Positions 46,840 to 58,367 of a stretch of DNA of 64,000 nt are shown piece after piece. The number at the start of each line of letters is the position of its first letter. Position 1 is the stretch's first letter. A program made the translations under genes and the position numbers. Below the pieces are notes generated by a model. That model saw only the letters and a list, made by a program, of their open reading frames with translations. It was not told the origin of the DNA and did no database searches. This DNA comes from Cyrtodaria siliqua (Eukaryota; Mollusca; Bivalvia; Adapedonta; Hiatellidae): positions 124,001 to 188,000 of the forward strand of contig JAWPHD010001816.1 in NCBI GenBank assembly GCA_037043455.1, written 5' to 3'.

Positions 46840-48787
46840 GCTGATGGGGTCATTGTCGTATCGGGTACTACAGAAAGGTACCCGGGTACATTTATGTATA
46901 CAGAAACGTACCCAAAATCTTTGAATTCCAGAACGGCCCCTAAATATACAGAAACGTACCCGGACAAACAAGATCTCATTGACTGAATTGAAACAATTTA
47001 GAACTTGATAAAACAACTACTTAAACAATAGTGTTTATCATTAACTATTGCGCTAATGTTCTTAAAAACATATAGTAATATAGTTAGTAATAAAATACAG
47101 AACGTATTATCGTAAAACCGAAAGTTTTAAATCATCAAACCCCGCGTAAAAAAGTAAACAAATATGCAGCTCGTCATTCAAGCAGAGTTGGTCAAATATT
47201 TAGACCAAAGTTGGAGGCAACTGCGAGCGGCTTTTAAAGGGACACACGGCAATCTTTATTCTTTTTAAAAACACACGGCGTCCCGCTAGTTTTGTTGCAT
47301 ATATCATTTGTTCAATCATTAATATTAATTATAAAAATAGTATTAAGCAATTTGTTTTTGCATATTATTATTTTTGATATTATTGCACCAATAATATATT
47401 AAAAGTTATAGTATAATAAAACGAGATAGTGAATATTTAAATTTTTTTTTTTTTAAATGTAACCATGTATATGGAATATATAAATCGAGACACTCATTTC
47501 AAACACTTTAAGACTGCCGTGTGTCCCTTTAAAAAGTGAATCGATTAAACTTTGTAAACAATGGAAGTTTTGTTTCCATGAAGTAACAGAATGCGCTACG
47601 GCCGCGTTTTACGACATTGTATTTTGTCTCGATACATTTATGTATATTTGGGGGCCTTTCTGGATTTGATGAATTTCGGGTACGTTTCTGTATATAGTGG
47701 TTTCTCCTAATATCGCGGGTTCTGTAATATCATGGTAAACACTATTTTTGATGACATCACCCTCAAGCGGCACATACCTGTGATCAAAATCGCACAATTC
47801 ATACCCGAAGGTCATGCTAATGTTTACAAATACATATCGGCAAAATGTTGCAACTCATGGTAAGTAAAATTGGTTTTCCATATAAATACATAAAAACATC
47901 ACAATGTGTAAATTTCCTCCACCCCCTTACCAACAAAAGAACCCATAAAATTCGTAAAATAAGTTTATAAACTTTGGGCTCCGTCAAATCTTCGTCTGCT
48001 TGATGATATTTATGAATGAACTTCTTGTGATCACGTGACGACGCTATGTTGCGAACAGGGCACCTGCCAACAGTGCCAATAAATTAAGGGGAACTAATAA
48101 AGTAGCCCTGCTACGCCTTTTCCTACGGAGTTCCCAAATTGATTTGTAGACGCACATATTGAGGGGATGCAAGACACTTTGTTTTGTTTCTTGGGGAAAG
48201 TGCGACTTCTGTCCACATTGGACACACCTTAAGTACTGCAGTAATGCTACAGTTTTGAGGCATGACTCTGTTTTCAGATGTCCATACTGCCTTACAAAGG
48301 TCTAACTGCTAGTACAAAAGTTAAAAGAGTAAAGAAAACAAGAGTGTTGAGTGATGAATTGATGTAACTTGCGTGATTATTAAAAGAAACTGTTGAATTT
48401 CAGCATATAGTTGTAGTTTTATTTGTAGATAATTATAACGTTATCCCATTTATTTTATTTAGAATTTTTTGCAATCAATAAACTCTAGTCAGGGCCTGTT
48501 TACTGCGATATTAAAGTACTCTCCCCTGACAACAGTAAAAACATAGCTGTCGATATCGGATAAAATTATTTCAATATTTAATCCATCTAATGTTTTAATA
48601 CTATGTACAAATACAAATGAGATGTTTGTGAACGTAACCAGGACAGAAATAATTTTAGATAAATGTTGTATTACCATTTATTTAAACTGCAAACAGTAAG
48701 TACCCGCGATATTAGGGAACACCATCCTACATAAATGTACCCCGGGTGCCTTTCTGTAGTACCTGGTATGACAATGACCCCATCAGC
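46840..48787. mobile_element. MULE-like non-autonomous element, 1.95 kb
   Basis: TIRs of about 60 bp begin GCTGATGGGGTCATTGTC and continue GGTACTACAGAAAGG. The flanks TATGGTGTT (46831-46839) and TATAGTGTT (48788-48796) are a 9-bp duplication with one mismatch. Inner inverted segments around ATACAGAAACGTACCC recur near 46900 and 47690. Holds a TTAA MITE at 47238. A 68-codon minus-strand frame at 47609-47815 is not recognisable as a transposase. Confidence 0.8.
47238..47528. mobile_element. TTAA-type MITE of the AGGGACACACGGC family, 291 bp
   Basis: AGGGACACACGGCAATCTT at the left, ACTGCCGTGTGTCCCT at the right; TTAA at 47234-47237 and 47529-47532. Nested in the MULE-like element. Confidence 0.9.
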
Positions 48788-48849
48788 TATAGTGTTCTAC
48801 TCGTAAAGAGGTTCACCTTTATAAGTGGTGAAGATTTACAACAACAACA

Positions 48850-49436
48850 ATAGCTTTCCATAGCTATATGTTTGTATTTATGTGCCATAAACAGGCGCGT
48901 AGCTGGGTCCAAATTTGAGTTACGCGCCTCCGCTAGTGGGGTCCGGGGGGCATACTCCCCCGTGAATTATTTTTTTGCCAGACGATCATAGGTCAGTCTT
49001 GGAGTATATTTCGTAGGTATTTTAATCTTATTTTGACTGCTATTTTAATACACATTGAAATCAGGTACGGCATACGGAACTTTAATACATCTCATCCCTC
49101 CCACCCAATCCCCTACGGTTTTTATTGAGTTTTTGGCATTTTTTTCGATTTTTATGTTTTATTTTGTTTATTGAAAAAATAATTGTACGCACGTGTGTAT
49201 ATGTGTAAGCCCAGATACGCGCCTGAATTAAAGATAACATCTTGCAGATAGCTGGACCTGGGTCGAAAATTGCTGAACATAAAATGATATTTAATAATAA
49301 TAATAATTAAAATTGTACCTTTTTATGCCAACGGTAGAAATGTATTTTTAAAGACTTCTTCAACTCTTCCTCAGTCGGTATCAAAATAAAACGACAGTCT
49401 AAATAATTTATACTAGATCTGCCACCCTTTTTCCAG
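48850..49436. other. No gene recognised
   Basis: Contains a local inverted repeat around GCGCGTAGCTGGGTCC / GTTACGCGCCTC near 48893-48928 and AT-rich sequence. Confidence 0.45.
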
Positions 49437-49683
49437 TTTGTTCTTAGTTGGGCTCGAAAATAGATCGGGAAAAACCAAGATGTTACTATTTATAGAATAC
49501 GGGGAAATTTTGTTTGGAGTGGTTCTCGGTTTAACAGCATACAACGATATGCAGCTAGGAACCACCAACAGGAAACCCTTCAACGGCGGACATGTTCATA
49601 TTGGGATTTCTGAAAAACTCTATTTCTTCTTTTGCTTCTATTTAAAACTGTTTTACAAGTTCAGTATTGCCACGTATGCAAAG
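49437..49683 (+). CDS. Possible exon of an unrecognised membrane protein
   Basis: Bounded by TTTTTCCAG and GTAAAT. The frame from 49438 is open through the donor and encodes a hydrophobic stretch (LLFIEYGEILFGVVLGLTAY), a polar loop (NDMQLGTTNRKPFNGG) and a second aromatic hydrophobic stretch (LYFFFCFYLKLFYKFSIATY), i.e. two likely membrane helices. Amino-acid use looks coding, unlike repeat-derived frames nearby. No partner exons were identified on either side, and I do not recognise the family. Confidence 0.35.
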
Positions 49684-51692
49684 GTAAATAACAGATAATC
49701 ACCTTTTTGATGATATCGCTGTCATGTATTTGTAAGTTCTGCCGTGTTAGCAAATGAATTGAAATGATTTACCAAACTCAAAATAAACCTGGGTCAGACT
49801 GGGATACCAACATTACATGTATAACCATTATGTAGGGTTATAGAATATAGGGTTATAGAATATTATAGACTAAATCTGTACTTTTAATTTTGAGATGATG
49901 TAGGTATTATATAGTGATCATATTTATCATGTTAATCTTATAGTGATAGACTTGATAGCAGAGCGGTAACAACATTTAACTTTTTAAGACCAATATACAT
50001 GTCAAAATTCAGAAGAAGCCTCAAATCAAGTTCTCAAGGTACAATTGATTTTGTGCGGTTCTCCAAGGCTATGAAGTGCATTGACAGACAATCAGCCAGT
50101 GTTTACACTCAAAAGGTTGATTAGCTTTTTAAAGAGCAGACTGAGCTAAACACGAAACAACATTTAACATTCAGAATAAAGCTATATATTTATTCAAGTC
50201 ATACATACTGGTCATAATCAGATAAATGGAAATAAGAACCTCCGTCACTTTTTCTGTAAATATTTCTTTGATGTACTGAATAAAACATCCAGTGGCTATG
50301 TGTTGACCTATTATTTATGGCAAGGAGATACCAGAGTTAATTTGATATTAATAGTTTCGGTACTTGTATGAAATTTCTCCAATTTTGTCAAGTTTTAGAG
50401 CCTCCTTATGAGGTGTGGTGGAGGTGCTATGTCAAACGAGTCACAAACATAGTTGTTTGTCACAAAGGGAGAACGTTTTTATTTTACTTTTCAATTACAA
50501 TGGTTGTCCTACTTAATCATGTGATTGTAATGATAATTTTTGCAATATAAAGTAGAAAACAAATACTAAGAAAAATGCGTAGCGGTAGTTATGCTGTCTG
50601 TCAAAATGATTGTCTATGTTTTCAACCGAATATTACTATGGTGCGTCACTTCTCCAGCCTGCAGTTTTCAACGAAGTAATGAAAAAAGCATACTCTATTT
50701 ATATAAATATTTGTTTTACTCGTGCATAGTAGTTTTATAAATAAAAAAAACATTTTACTGATGGCGATCGTTTGTCTGTCAAGTTCATAATACCACATTA
50801 ATATTTATTCATAATGAGGCTATTTGCGAACTACATCATCAATTCAAGTGTACACAGCCAATAAAGAGGACAGCATGATGAGTACAATTTGTCGGTTAAC
50901 ACATTTTTCACCATAACGTCGGTCACAAGCACTCAATAAGATTTCAAAATATCAGGTATACATACTGGTGACCAATAAAGTGATTGTAATTTCCAACTAT
51001 TTACCAAAAACTACAATGAAAATGTACTGTAAACTATTCTCTGCTTTGCACATAGTGTTTTCCCATGTCAGTATTGTCACGGAAGTGACTTTTTGACAAA
51101 GGAGCGGATGGTAACAAGGTTATTACGCAAAGCTCAAACATAACTGCCGATCGCGCACTGGTTTGTTCAAAGTAATCAGCATTATTAAAGCTCCAATACA
51201 AATTCTGATCTGAACAGTTGATCGTACATTTTTTGGGTATAAACAATATATATATGCAAACGGATCCCATTTTGTATTCAGAAATTGACAATGAATAGAC
51301 AGTGTCACACATAACGACTGTCACTTTCTTGTAATTGTCAAATTGTCAAACATAACTTCCACTCTTTTTGGGTAGAGAGTTGCATGAAATAAGATGATTT
51401 TTTATCCTGGTAATAATGTACTCCATAAATAATTACTGCAGTTTTGCAATATTGTATGAAAAGTATTGAAAAGTCTAATATGGAAATGAAAAAAAAGTGG
51501 GGGGTAAAAACCAGTAACGCCCGTCACTTTAAAAAAAGGTAAGAGCCTGAGAAGAGGGAAACTCTCTCCATATTGTGTTTTCTTTCAATTGAAAGGATTT
51601 GCTCAACTACTTGGAAATAGATTTTACCTGCACAGAATATAGAAAGGGATAAGCAGAATTATGGGGGAAAAATTGTCAACATAATGCCCGTC
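49684..51692. other. No gene recognised
   Basis: AT-rich, short frames only. Three spaced occurrences of a GTCACTT block (GTCACTTTTTCTGT near 50247, GTCACGGAAGTGACT near 51075, GCCCGTCACTTT near 51520) look coincidental. Confidence 0.5.
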
Positions 51693-51806
51693 ACATTTGT
51701 GCGCTCTGTTATTACAGCCAAAAACAAACTAATTGGATTGATAAACTATACATTTGTGCGCTCTGTTATTACAGCCAAAAACAAACTAATTGGATTGATA
51801 AACTAT
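51693..51806. repeat. Exact 57-bp tandem duplication
   Basis: ACATTTGTGCGCTCTGTTAT through TTGATAAACTAT twice with no difference seen, so recent. Confidence 0.9.
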
Positions 51807-51941
51807 CTTTTTTTGGCCATAAACCAAAAATTAGGATAAATCTTGATCTAATCCAAGTGGAATTATAGCTAAACTGTGAAGTTGAAAATTGTAGTGTGAT
51901 GGACGTTATTATTTCCTTTTATCTGATTTTGACCCATACCT

Positions 51942-54900
51942 ATTTTTATTAGCTCTACTGGCCAGGGGCCAGCAGAGCTTATGGGATGGTGTGTTGTCCG
52001 TCTTCCGTCGTCCGTCGTCCGTCCGTCGTCCGTCCGTCCGTTAACTTTTGCTTGTGTTCACTCTAGAGGCCACATTACTGATGCAATCATCATGAAACTT
52101 TGTCAGAATGTTTGTCTCAATGAAATCTCGGTCAAGTTCGAAAATGGGTCATGTGGGGTCAAAAACTAGGTCACTAGGTCAAATATTGGAAAAACCTTGT
52201 GTACACTCTAAAGGCCATATTTTTGACCCGAGCTTGATGCAACTTTGTCAGAATGTTTGTCTTAATTATATCTTGGTCAAGTTTGAAAATGGGTCACATG
52301 GGGTTAAAAACTAGGTCACTAGGTCAAATACTTGATAAACCTTGTGTACACTCTAGAAGCCGTATTTCTGATCCAATCTTGATGAAACTTTGTCAAAATG
52401 TTTGTCTTAATTATATCTTGGTCAAGTTCAAAAATGGGTCACATGGTTTTAAAAACTAGGTCACTAGGTCAAACTTTGGAAAAACCGTGTGTACACTCTA
52501 GAGGCCATATTTTTGACCTGATCTTGATGAAACTTTGTCAGAATGTTTGTCTTAATGAAATCTCGGTCAAGTTCAAAAATGGGTCATGTGGGGTCAAAAA
52601 CTAGGTCACTAGGTCAAATACTTGAAAAAACTTGCGTACACTCTAGAGGTCATATTTGTTACCCAATCTTGATGAAACTTTGTCAAATTGTTAATGTTAA
52701 TTATATCTTGATCAAGTTCGAAAATGGGTCACATGAAGTTAAAAACTAGGTCACTAGGTCAAATATTGGAAAAACCTTGTGTAGACTCTAGAGGCCATAT
52801 TTTTGACCCGAGCTTGATGCAACTTTGTCAGAATGTTTATCTTAATTGTTTGTCTCAATGAAATCTCGGTCAAGTTCGAAAATGGGTCATGTGGGGTCAA
52901 AAACTAGGTCACTAGGTCAAATATTGGAAAAACCTTGTGTACACTCTAAGAGGCCATATTTTTGACCCGAGCTTGATGCAACTTTGTCAGAATGTTTGTC
53001 TTAATTATATCTTGGTCAGGTTTGAAAATGGGTCACATGGGGTTAAAAACTAGGTCACTAGGTCAAATACTTGAAAAACCTTGTGTACACTCTAGAAGCC
53101 GTATTTCTGACCCAATCTTGATGAAACTTTGTCAAAATGTTTGTCTTAATTATATCTTGGTCAAGTTCAAAAATGGGTCACATGGTGTTAAAAACTAGGT
53201 CACTAGGTCAAATATTGGAAAAAACGTGTGTACACTCTTTGTCAAAATGTTTGTCTTAATTATATCTTGGTCAAGTTCAAAAATGGGTCACATGGTGTTA
53301 AAAACTAGGTCACTAGGTCAAACTTTGGAAAAACCGTGTGTACACTCTAGAGGCCATATTTTTTACCCGATCTTGATGCAACTTTGTCAGAATGTTTGTC
53401 TTAATTATATCTTGGTCAAGTTTGAAAATGGGTCACATGGGGTTAAAAACTAGGTCACTAGGTCAAATACTTGAAAAACCTTGTGTACACTCTAGAAGCC
53501 GTATTTGTTACCCAATCTTGATGAAACTTTGTCAAAATGTTTGTCTTAATTATATCTTGGTCAAGTTCAAAAATGGGTCACATGGTGTTAAAAACTAGGT
53601 CACTAGGTCAAACTTTGGAAAAACCGTGTGTACACTCTAGAGGCCATATTTTTGACCCGATCTTGATGAAACTTTGTCAAAATGTTTGTCTTAATTATAT
53701 CTTGGTCAAGTTCAAAAATGGGTCACATGGTGTTAAAAACTAGGTCACTAGGTCAAACTTTGGAAAAACCGTGTGTACACTCTAGAGGCCATATTTTTTA
53801 CCCGATCTTGATGCAACTTTGTCAGAATGTTTGTCTTAATTATATCTTGGTCAAGTTTGAAAATGGGTCACATGGGGTTAAAAACTAGGTCACTAGGTCA
53901 AATACTTGAAAAACCTTGTGTACACTCTAGAAGCCGTATTTGTTACCCAATCTTGATGAAACTTTGTCAAAATGTTTGTCTTAATTATATCTTGGTCAAG
54001 TTCAAAAATGGGTCACATGGTGTTAAAAACTAGGTCACTAGGTCAAACTTTGGAAAAACCGTGTGTACACTCTAGAGGCCATATTTTTGACCCGATCTTG
54101 ATGAAACTTTGTCAGAATGTTTGTCTCAATGAAATCTCGGTCAAGTTCAAAAATGGGTCATGTGGGGTCAAAAACTAGGTCACTAGGTCAAATACTTGAA
54201 AAAACTTGTGTACACTCTAGAGGTCATATTTGTTACCCAATCTTGATGAAATTTTGTCAAATTGTTTATCTTAATTATATCTTGATCAAGTTCGGAAATG
54301 GGTCACATGAAGTTAAAAACTAGGTCACTAGGTCAAATATTGGAAAAACCTTGTGTACACTCTAGAGGCCATATTTTTTACCCGAGCTTGATGCAACTTT
54401 GTCAGAATGTTTGTCTTAATTATATCTTGGTCAAGTTTGAAAATGGGTCACATGGGGTTAAAAACTAGGTCACTAGGTCAAATATTGGAAAAACCTTGTG
54501 TACACTCTTTGTCAAAATGTTTGTCTTAATTATATCTTGGTCAAGTTCAAAAATGGGTCACATGGTGTTAAAAACTAGGTCACTATGTCAAACTTTGGAA
54601 AAACCGTGTGTACACTCTAGAGGCCATATTTTTGACCCGATCTTGATGCAATTTTGTCAGAATATTTGTCTCAATTATAGCTTGCCAAAGTTCGAAAATG
54701 GGTCACACAGGGTCAAAAACTAGGTCACTAGTACACTCTAGAGGCCATATTTCTGACCCGATCTTGATGAAACTTTGTCGAAATGTTGTCTTAATTATAT
54801 TTTGGTCAAGTTCGAAAATGGGTCCCATGGGGTCAAAAACTAGGTCACTAGGTCAAATACTTGAAAAACCTTGTGTACACTCTAGACACCATGTAGTACG

Positions 54901-54962
54901 ACTCGATTCATCAATGGTATAACAGCCAGTAGAGCGTTCACAGGCCCTCTTGGGCCTCTTGT
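51942..54962 (+). mobile_element. Helentron-like element, core type D (145-bp unit, about 20 copies)
   Basis: Left end TAGCTCTACTGGCCAGGGGC, a hairpin with GGCCAGCAGAGCT, then CGTCCGTCGTCCGTCCG. Right end GCCAGTAGAGCGTTCACAGG then GGGCCTCTTGTT. The unit holds AAAAACTAGGTCACTAGGTC, GTGTACACTCTAGAGGCCAT and GATGAAACTTTGTCAGAATG. Units of 145 bp shift frame each time, which is why staggered 68-codon frames appear; none is a gene. Confidence 0.75.
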
Positions 54963-56272
54963 TAAATTTTCACGAAGTCAACATTTCAACCGTTAATTAA
55001 AATGCAGGTTTGGTCTTCATTTTGTCGTATAGCGTCATATATATAATTGTTTATTGGCAAAGAACCTTTCACTTGGTGAGTAATGCCTGGATATATTAGT
55101 AAGTGCAGGCATTGCTTTAGGTCTTCAGAAACCTCGTCAGAGAGTGTGAACTTCAGTCGTGCCACATACTCTACAGATATTCATAACTTTCACATCTGGT
55201 CAACTTCCGGTAGGTTGAGATATTCAGTATGTGAAAATAAAGGGGTTTACTCGGACTTTATCCTCAAACTCTATATATGAAAAATGAAAATGTGAGACCA
55301 TGATTTAAATTAAATGTATCCATATTGGTGTTTTAAAATCAGACAACAAATAAAGCTTTTAATATAATTATCACTACAAACTAGTTTTATAAAGGGCTAA
55401 AGTCAGTTGAGCACCAACGATAAACACCGAGTTTACCCCCTACCAGAATGTGGAGGTTTTTTATTTTATTGATCACTGATTGGTCTATTTATTTTGATGA
55501 TGTCATGTGAAAGTTATGAATTCCCTATAGGCTGAGTCATATAGTTCTATGAGAACTGATGCTTATTGCTAAATACACAGCTACTGTACATTCCTGTGAC
55601 GTCTGCCACTACTACAGCAAAATTAGTTCAGTCTGCATTGTAAAGGTCCTCACCTGAGCCCAAAGGTGAGCTGTGGGGATCACTCTTCGTCTGTTGTCAT
55701 TAGCTTGCTTTGAATGACCTCCTCAGAACCGCTTGGACAAAATTGACCATGCTTGACATGGATGATCATTTATAGGTCAATGGCTTTCAAGCTTGAACAA
55801 TTAGGTCAGCACGAAATTCAAGATGGCCATTATATATACTGTGTATATAAGCTTTGTAATGTGCCAAGGGATGCTCTAATAAAATGTTAAAAAAATAAAA
55901 ATGTATATATAATATATCATACATAATAAAATACATGAAAACTAATTATTGATTTTTTTGGTGGGGTGGTGGGGGAGGATGATTTTTAGATGCAACAGAT
56001 CAAAAAAGAATGGAATTTTGAAGATCTTCCATTTATTTTGTGTTTTTACCTTTGAAAAAGGGGTGGGGCGGAGTGCGGGGACACTACTATTAGGGGATAT
56101 ACTCTAATTAGAGAAAATACGGTACATGGTCCAATCAAAAATCTCAAGAACCTCTGAAAATATTTGACAGTTTTTCTGTTAACCCCAAGACCCTCAAGTT
56201 TGTTCAAATGAAGTTCCCTAGGGTCCAGAGTTTGTATTTATGAAAAAATATATTTTCATCGGGTTTATATTG
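54963..56272. other. No certain gene; possible remnant related to the BTB 5' exon
   Basis: Around 55125-55200, TCGTCAGAGAGTGTGAACTT and CAGTCGTGCCACATACTCTA loosely resemble 57935-57975, upstream of the BTB gene (CGCCAGAAAGTGCGACTGGA, GTCATGCCACATACCCTG). A degraded Helentron-like leader and GAAATTCAAGATGGCC lie near 55640-55830. Confidence 0.35.
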
Positions 56273-56818
56273 TCCCTGATCAATGCCTGGTGGATGGGTC
56301 TCCTCGTCAAGTCCCTGATCAATGCCTGGTGGATGGGTCTCCTCGTCAAGTCCCTGATCAATGCCTGGTGGATGGGTCTCCTCGTCAAGTCCCTGATCAA
56401 TGCCTGGTGGATGGGTCTCCTCGTCAAGTCCCTGATCAATGCCTGGTGGATGGGTCTCCTCGTCAAGTCCCTGATCAATGCCTGGTGGATGGGTCTCCTC
56501 GTCAAGTCCCTGATCAATGCCTGGTGGATGGGTCTCCTCGTCAAGTCCCTGATCAGTGCCTGGTGGATGGGTCTCCTCGTCAAGTCCCTGATCAGTGCCT
56601 GGTGGATGGGTCTCCTCGTCAAGTCCCTGATCAATGCCTGGTGGATGGGTCTCCTCGTCAAGTCCCTGATCAATGCCTGGTGGATGGGTCTCCTCGTCAA
56701 GTCCCTGATCAATGCCTGGTGGATGGGTCTCCTCGTCAAGTCCCTGATCAATGCCTGGTGGATGGGTCTCCTCGTCAAGTCCCTGATCAATGCCTGGTGG
56801 ATGGGTCTCCTCGTCAAG
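56273..56818. repeat. 39-bp minisatellite, 14 nearly identical copies
   Basis: CCTGATCAATGCCTGGTGGA then TGGGTCTCCTCGTCAAGTC repeated 14 times; only copies eight and nine differ (CAGTGCC for CAATGCC). Because 39 is divisible by 3, long frames of 203-237 codons stay open in several frames on both strands (for example LDEETHPPGIDQG units on minus). I see no start context, splice sites or domain supporting a protein. Confidence 0.9.
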
Positions 56819-57002
56819 CACAAGCCTTTCACAGGCCCTCAGTTTCGATAAGTTTCAAGTCCCAAACACCAGGTTTTGATCTCTCTGAATATAAACCGGC
56901 TGGATATATATATTATCTGACATGGATTTTTATGCATATAATGATACACAATTTGTCAGAGATTGAAGAAAGTACAAACAAGTTCTCACAACTTACAGGT
57001 TA

Positions 57003-57170
57003 GGCCAGAAAAAAAATATCTGTGTTTCTGGTTACCCGACCGTCCCTAATTTTTGGCGCCAACCCTACAGTTTTTTATCTCAAAAAAAAAAAGAAAAGGA
57101 CGAAAAAGCTGGGTACGAAACGGTAATGTACGAAAAGATTAAGTACGAAACGCGCTAAACCATGGCCTGA
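57003..57170. mobile_element. PIF-type MITE fragment, left end
   Basis: GGCCAGAAAAAAAATATCTG then GTTTCTGGTTACCCGACCG, preceded by TTA, matches the inverse of the right end at 8085 and includes the same GTACGAAACGGTAATGTACG block found near 7940-7985. The opposite end is unclear. Confidence 0.6.
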
Positions 57171-57930
57171 TAACAAAAAACCCTGACAATTGCATAACTC
57201 CTCTATACTTGAAACCAAATTCATGAAACTTTACAGGTAGACTGTCCATGTTCTATACATGTTGGGGTCAAGGTCACCATGACCTGATAATGAAAAGTAT
57301 TGTCCTCTATAACTCTTTAAGATTTGTATCCATAGTATGATACTCATGAATCTGTAGACTATCCATGATTAGACAGTGTCCCATGTATACATTTTAGGGT
57401 CAATAAGTTAAGGTTACCATGATCCAATTGTGAAAACCTTTGTCCAATCTTTTACTTTCCAAGATTCGTAGCCACACTCATGATACTTCATAGGTACACT
57501 TCCATGGTCTTAGCGAGGGTATGACAGTCGGCCGTTCCGGTCGACAGTTCTAGTTTAAATAAGTACAGTCAAACCTGGTTTAAAAGACTTGGTTTGTAGC
57601 TGTGAGAATTCTAGCTTTATGGTTACCTACCATAGAGCTATGATTCCTTAGCTTTGAAATATAGGTAGTGTATGTGGCTCAACTCCATCTGCAATTTTGA
57701 AGACAACGCAAACGTAATGCTTGCATATACAACTGCCAATTTCTTTAATTGACTAAACCTTAAATATCACAGATCCATTCATAAAACTCATCAAAGAGAA
57801 GAAAAGAAGATCATGCCATTCTATAATTTTTGTAACGACTTTATAATCCTACGTCCTTTTTGAATCCATGATTGCCTCTCAAAATATCTCACCTGACAAT
57901 TTCTGGCTATCACAGTGTTTTTTCTACGTC
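57171..57930. other. Degraded tandem-core sequence, no gene
   Basis: CAAATTCATGAAACTTTACA at 57218 and GTCAAGGTCACCATGACC-type blocks to about 57500 are weak relatives of the element cores. The rest to 57930 shows nothing definite. Confidence 0.45.
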
Positions 57931-57931
57931 T

Positions 57932-57984
57932 TCTCGCCAGAAAGTGCGACTGGAGTCATGCCACATACCCTGCCTTTATTTCAA
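57932..57984 (+). other. Possible 5' UTR exon of the right BTB gene
   Basis: Lies between TTCTCGCCAG and a donor-like TTTCAAAGGTAAGG, 119 bp before the coding exon's acceptor at 58103. Position and splice-like ends only. Confidence 0.3.
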
Positions 57985-58110
57985 AGGTAAGGAATCATCT
58001 AGCTGTATGGTCATTACAAACCATATGAGCTATGATTTTCACATCTGGTTTATTAATTGGTATGTAGTGTATTTGACTGATTTTTTTAAATTTTGTTTTA
58101 CAGATTCACA

Positions 58111-58367
58111 ATGTCTGATATACCACCTTTAAATGAAGACTGGCAGTCAAAGATGTTGGTTCCCCAGTCTCTGTGGCACATGTATGAGAACCAGATAGCG
58201 TGTGATGTCATATTTGAGGTGGGCCTAGAGAATGAGAGAATGGGTGCTCACTCCTTAATACTGATAAGCCGGAGCTCAGTGTTCTACAAGGAATTTGTTG
58301 GGGGACTGCCGGAGAAGGAGATTGAGATAATCGACATACAGCCTGAGGAGTTTAGGCTGTTTCTAGA
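58111..58367 (+). CDS. BTB-BACK-PHR protein (BTBD6-like), exon 1
   Basis: ATG at 58111 follows an acceptor (TTTTGTTTTACAG) by seven bases, the same arrangement as in the left paralogue. It encodes MSDIPPLNEDWQSKMLV, then the first half of the BTB domain (IACDVIFEVGLENERMGAHS, ISRSSVFYKEFVGGLPEKE, IIDIQPEEF) and ends in GTAAGT. 257 coding nt leave two bases that join exon 2 in phase. I chose this ATG rather than an upstream frame because the sequence before it is the intron end. Confidence 0.85.

Noticed and set aside
47609..47815. 68-codon minus-strand frame as transposase remnant
   Set aside because: Partly made of the element's internal inverted repeats; no catalytic motif visible.
52108..54922. 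Series of staggered 68-codon frames
   Set aside because: By-products of a 145-bp repeat; each unit shifts frame by one base.
51942..54962. Regularly spaced repeats as a CRISPR-like array
   Set aside because: Whole units are similar with no unique spacers, and the setting is a eukaryotic transposable element.
55083..55280. 65-codon frame as an exon related to the BTB gene
   Set aside because: The resemblance to 57935-57975 is weak and limited to about 40 bases, and the frames are not shared.
56204..57003. Overlapping frames of 203-237 codons on both strands
   Set aside because: They come from a 39-bp repeat without stops; no start context, splice sites or domain.
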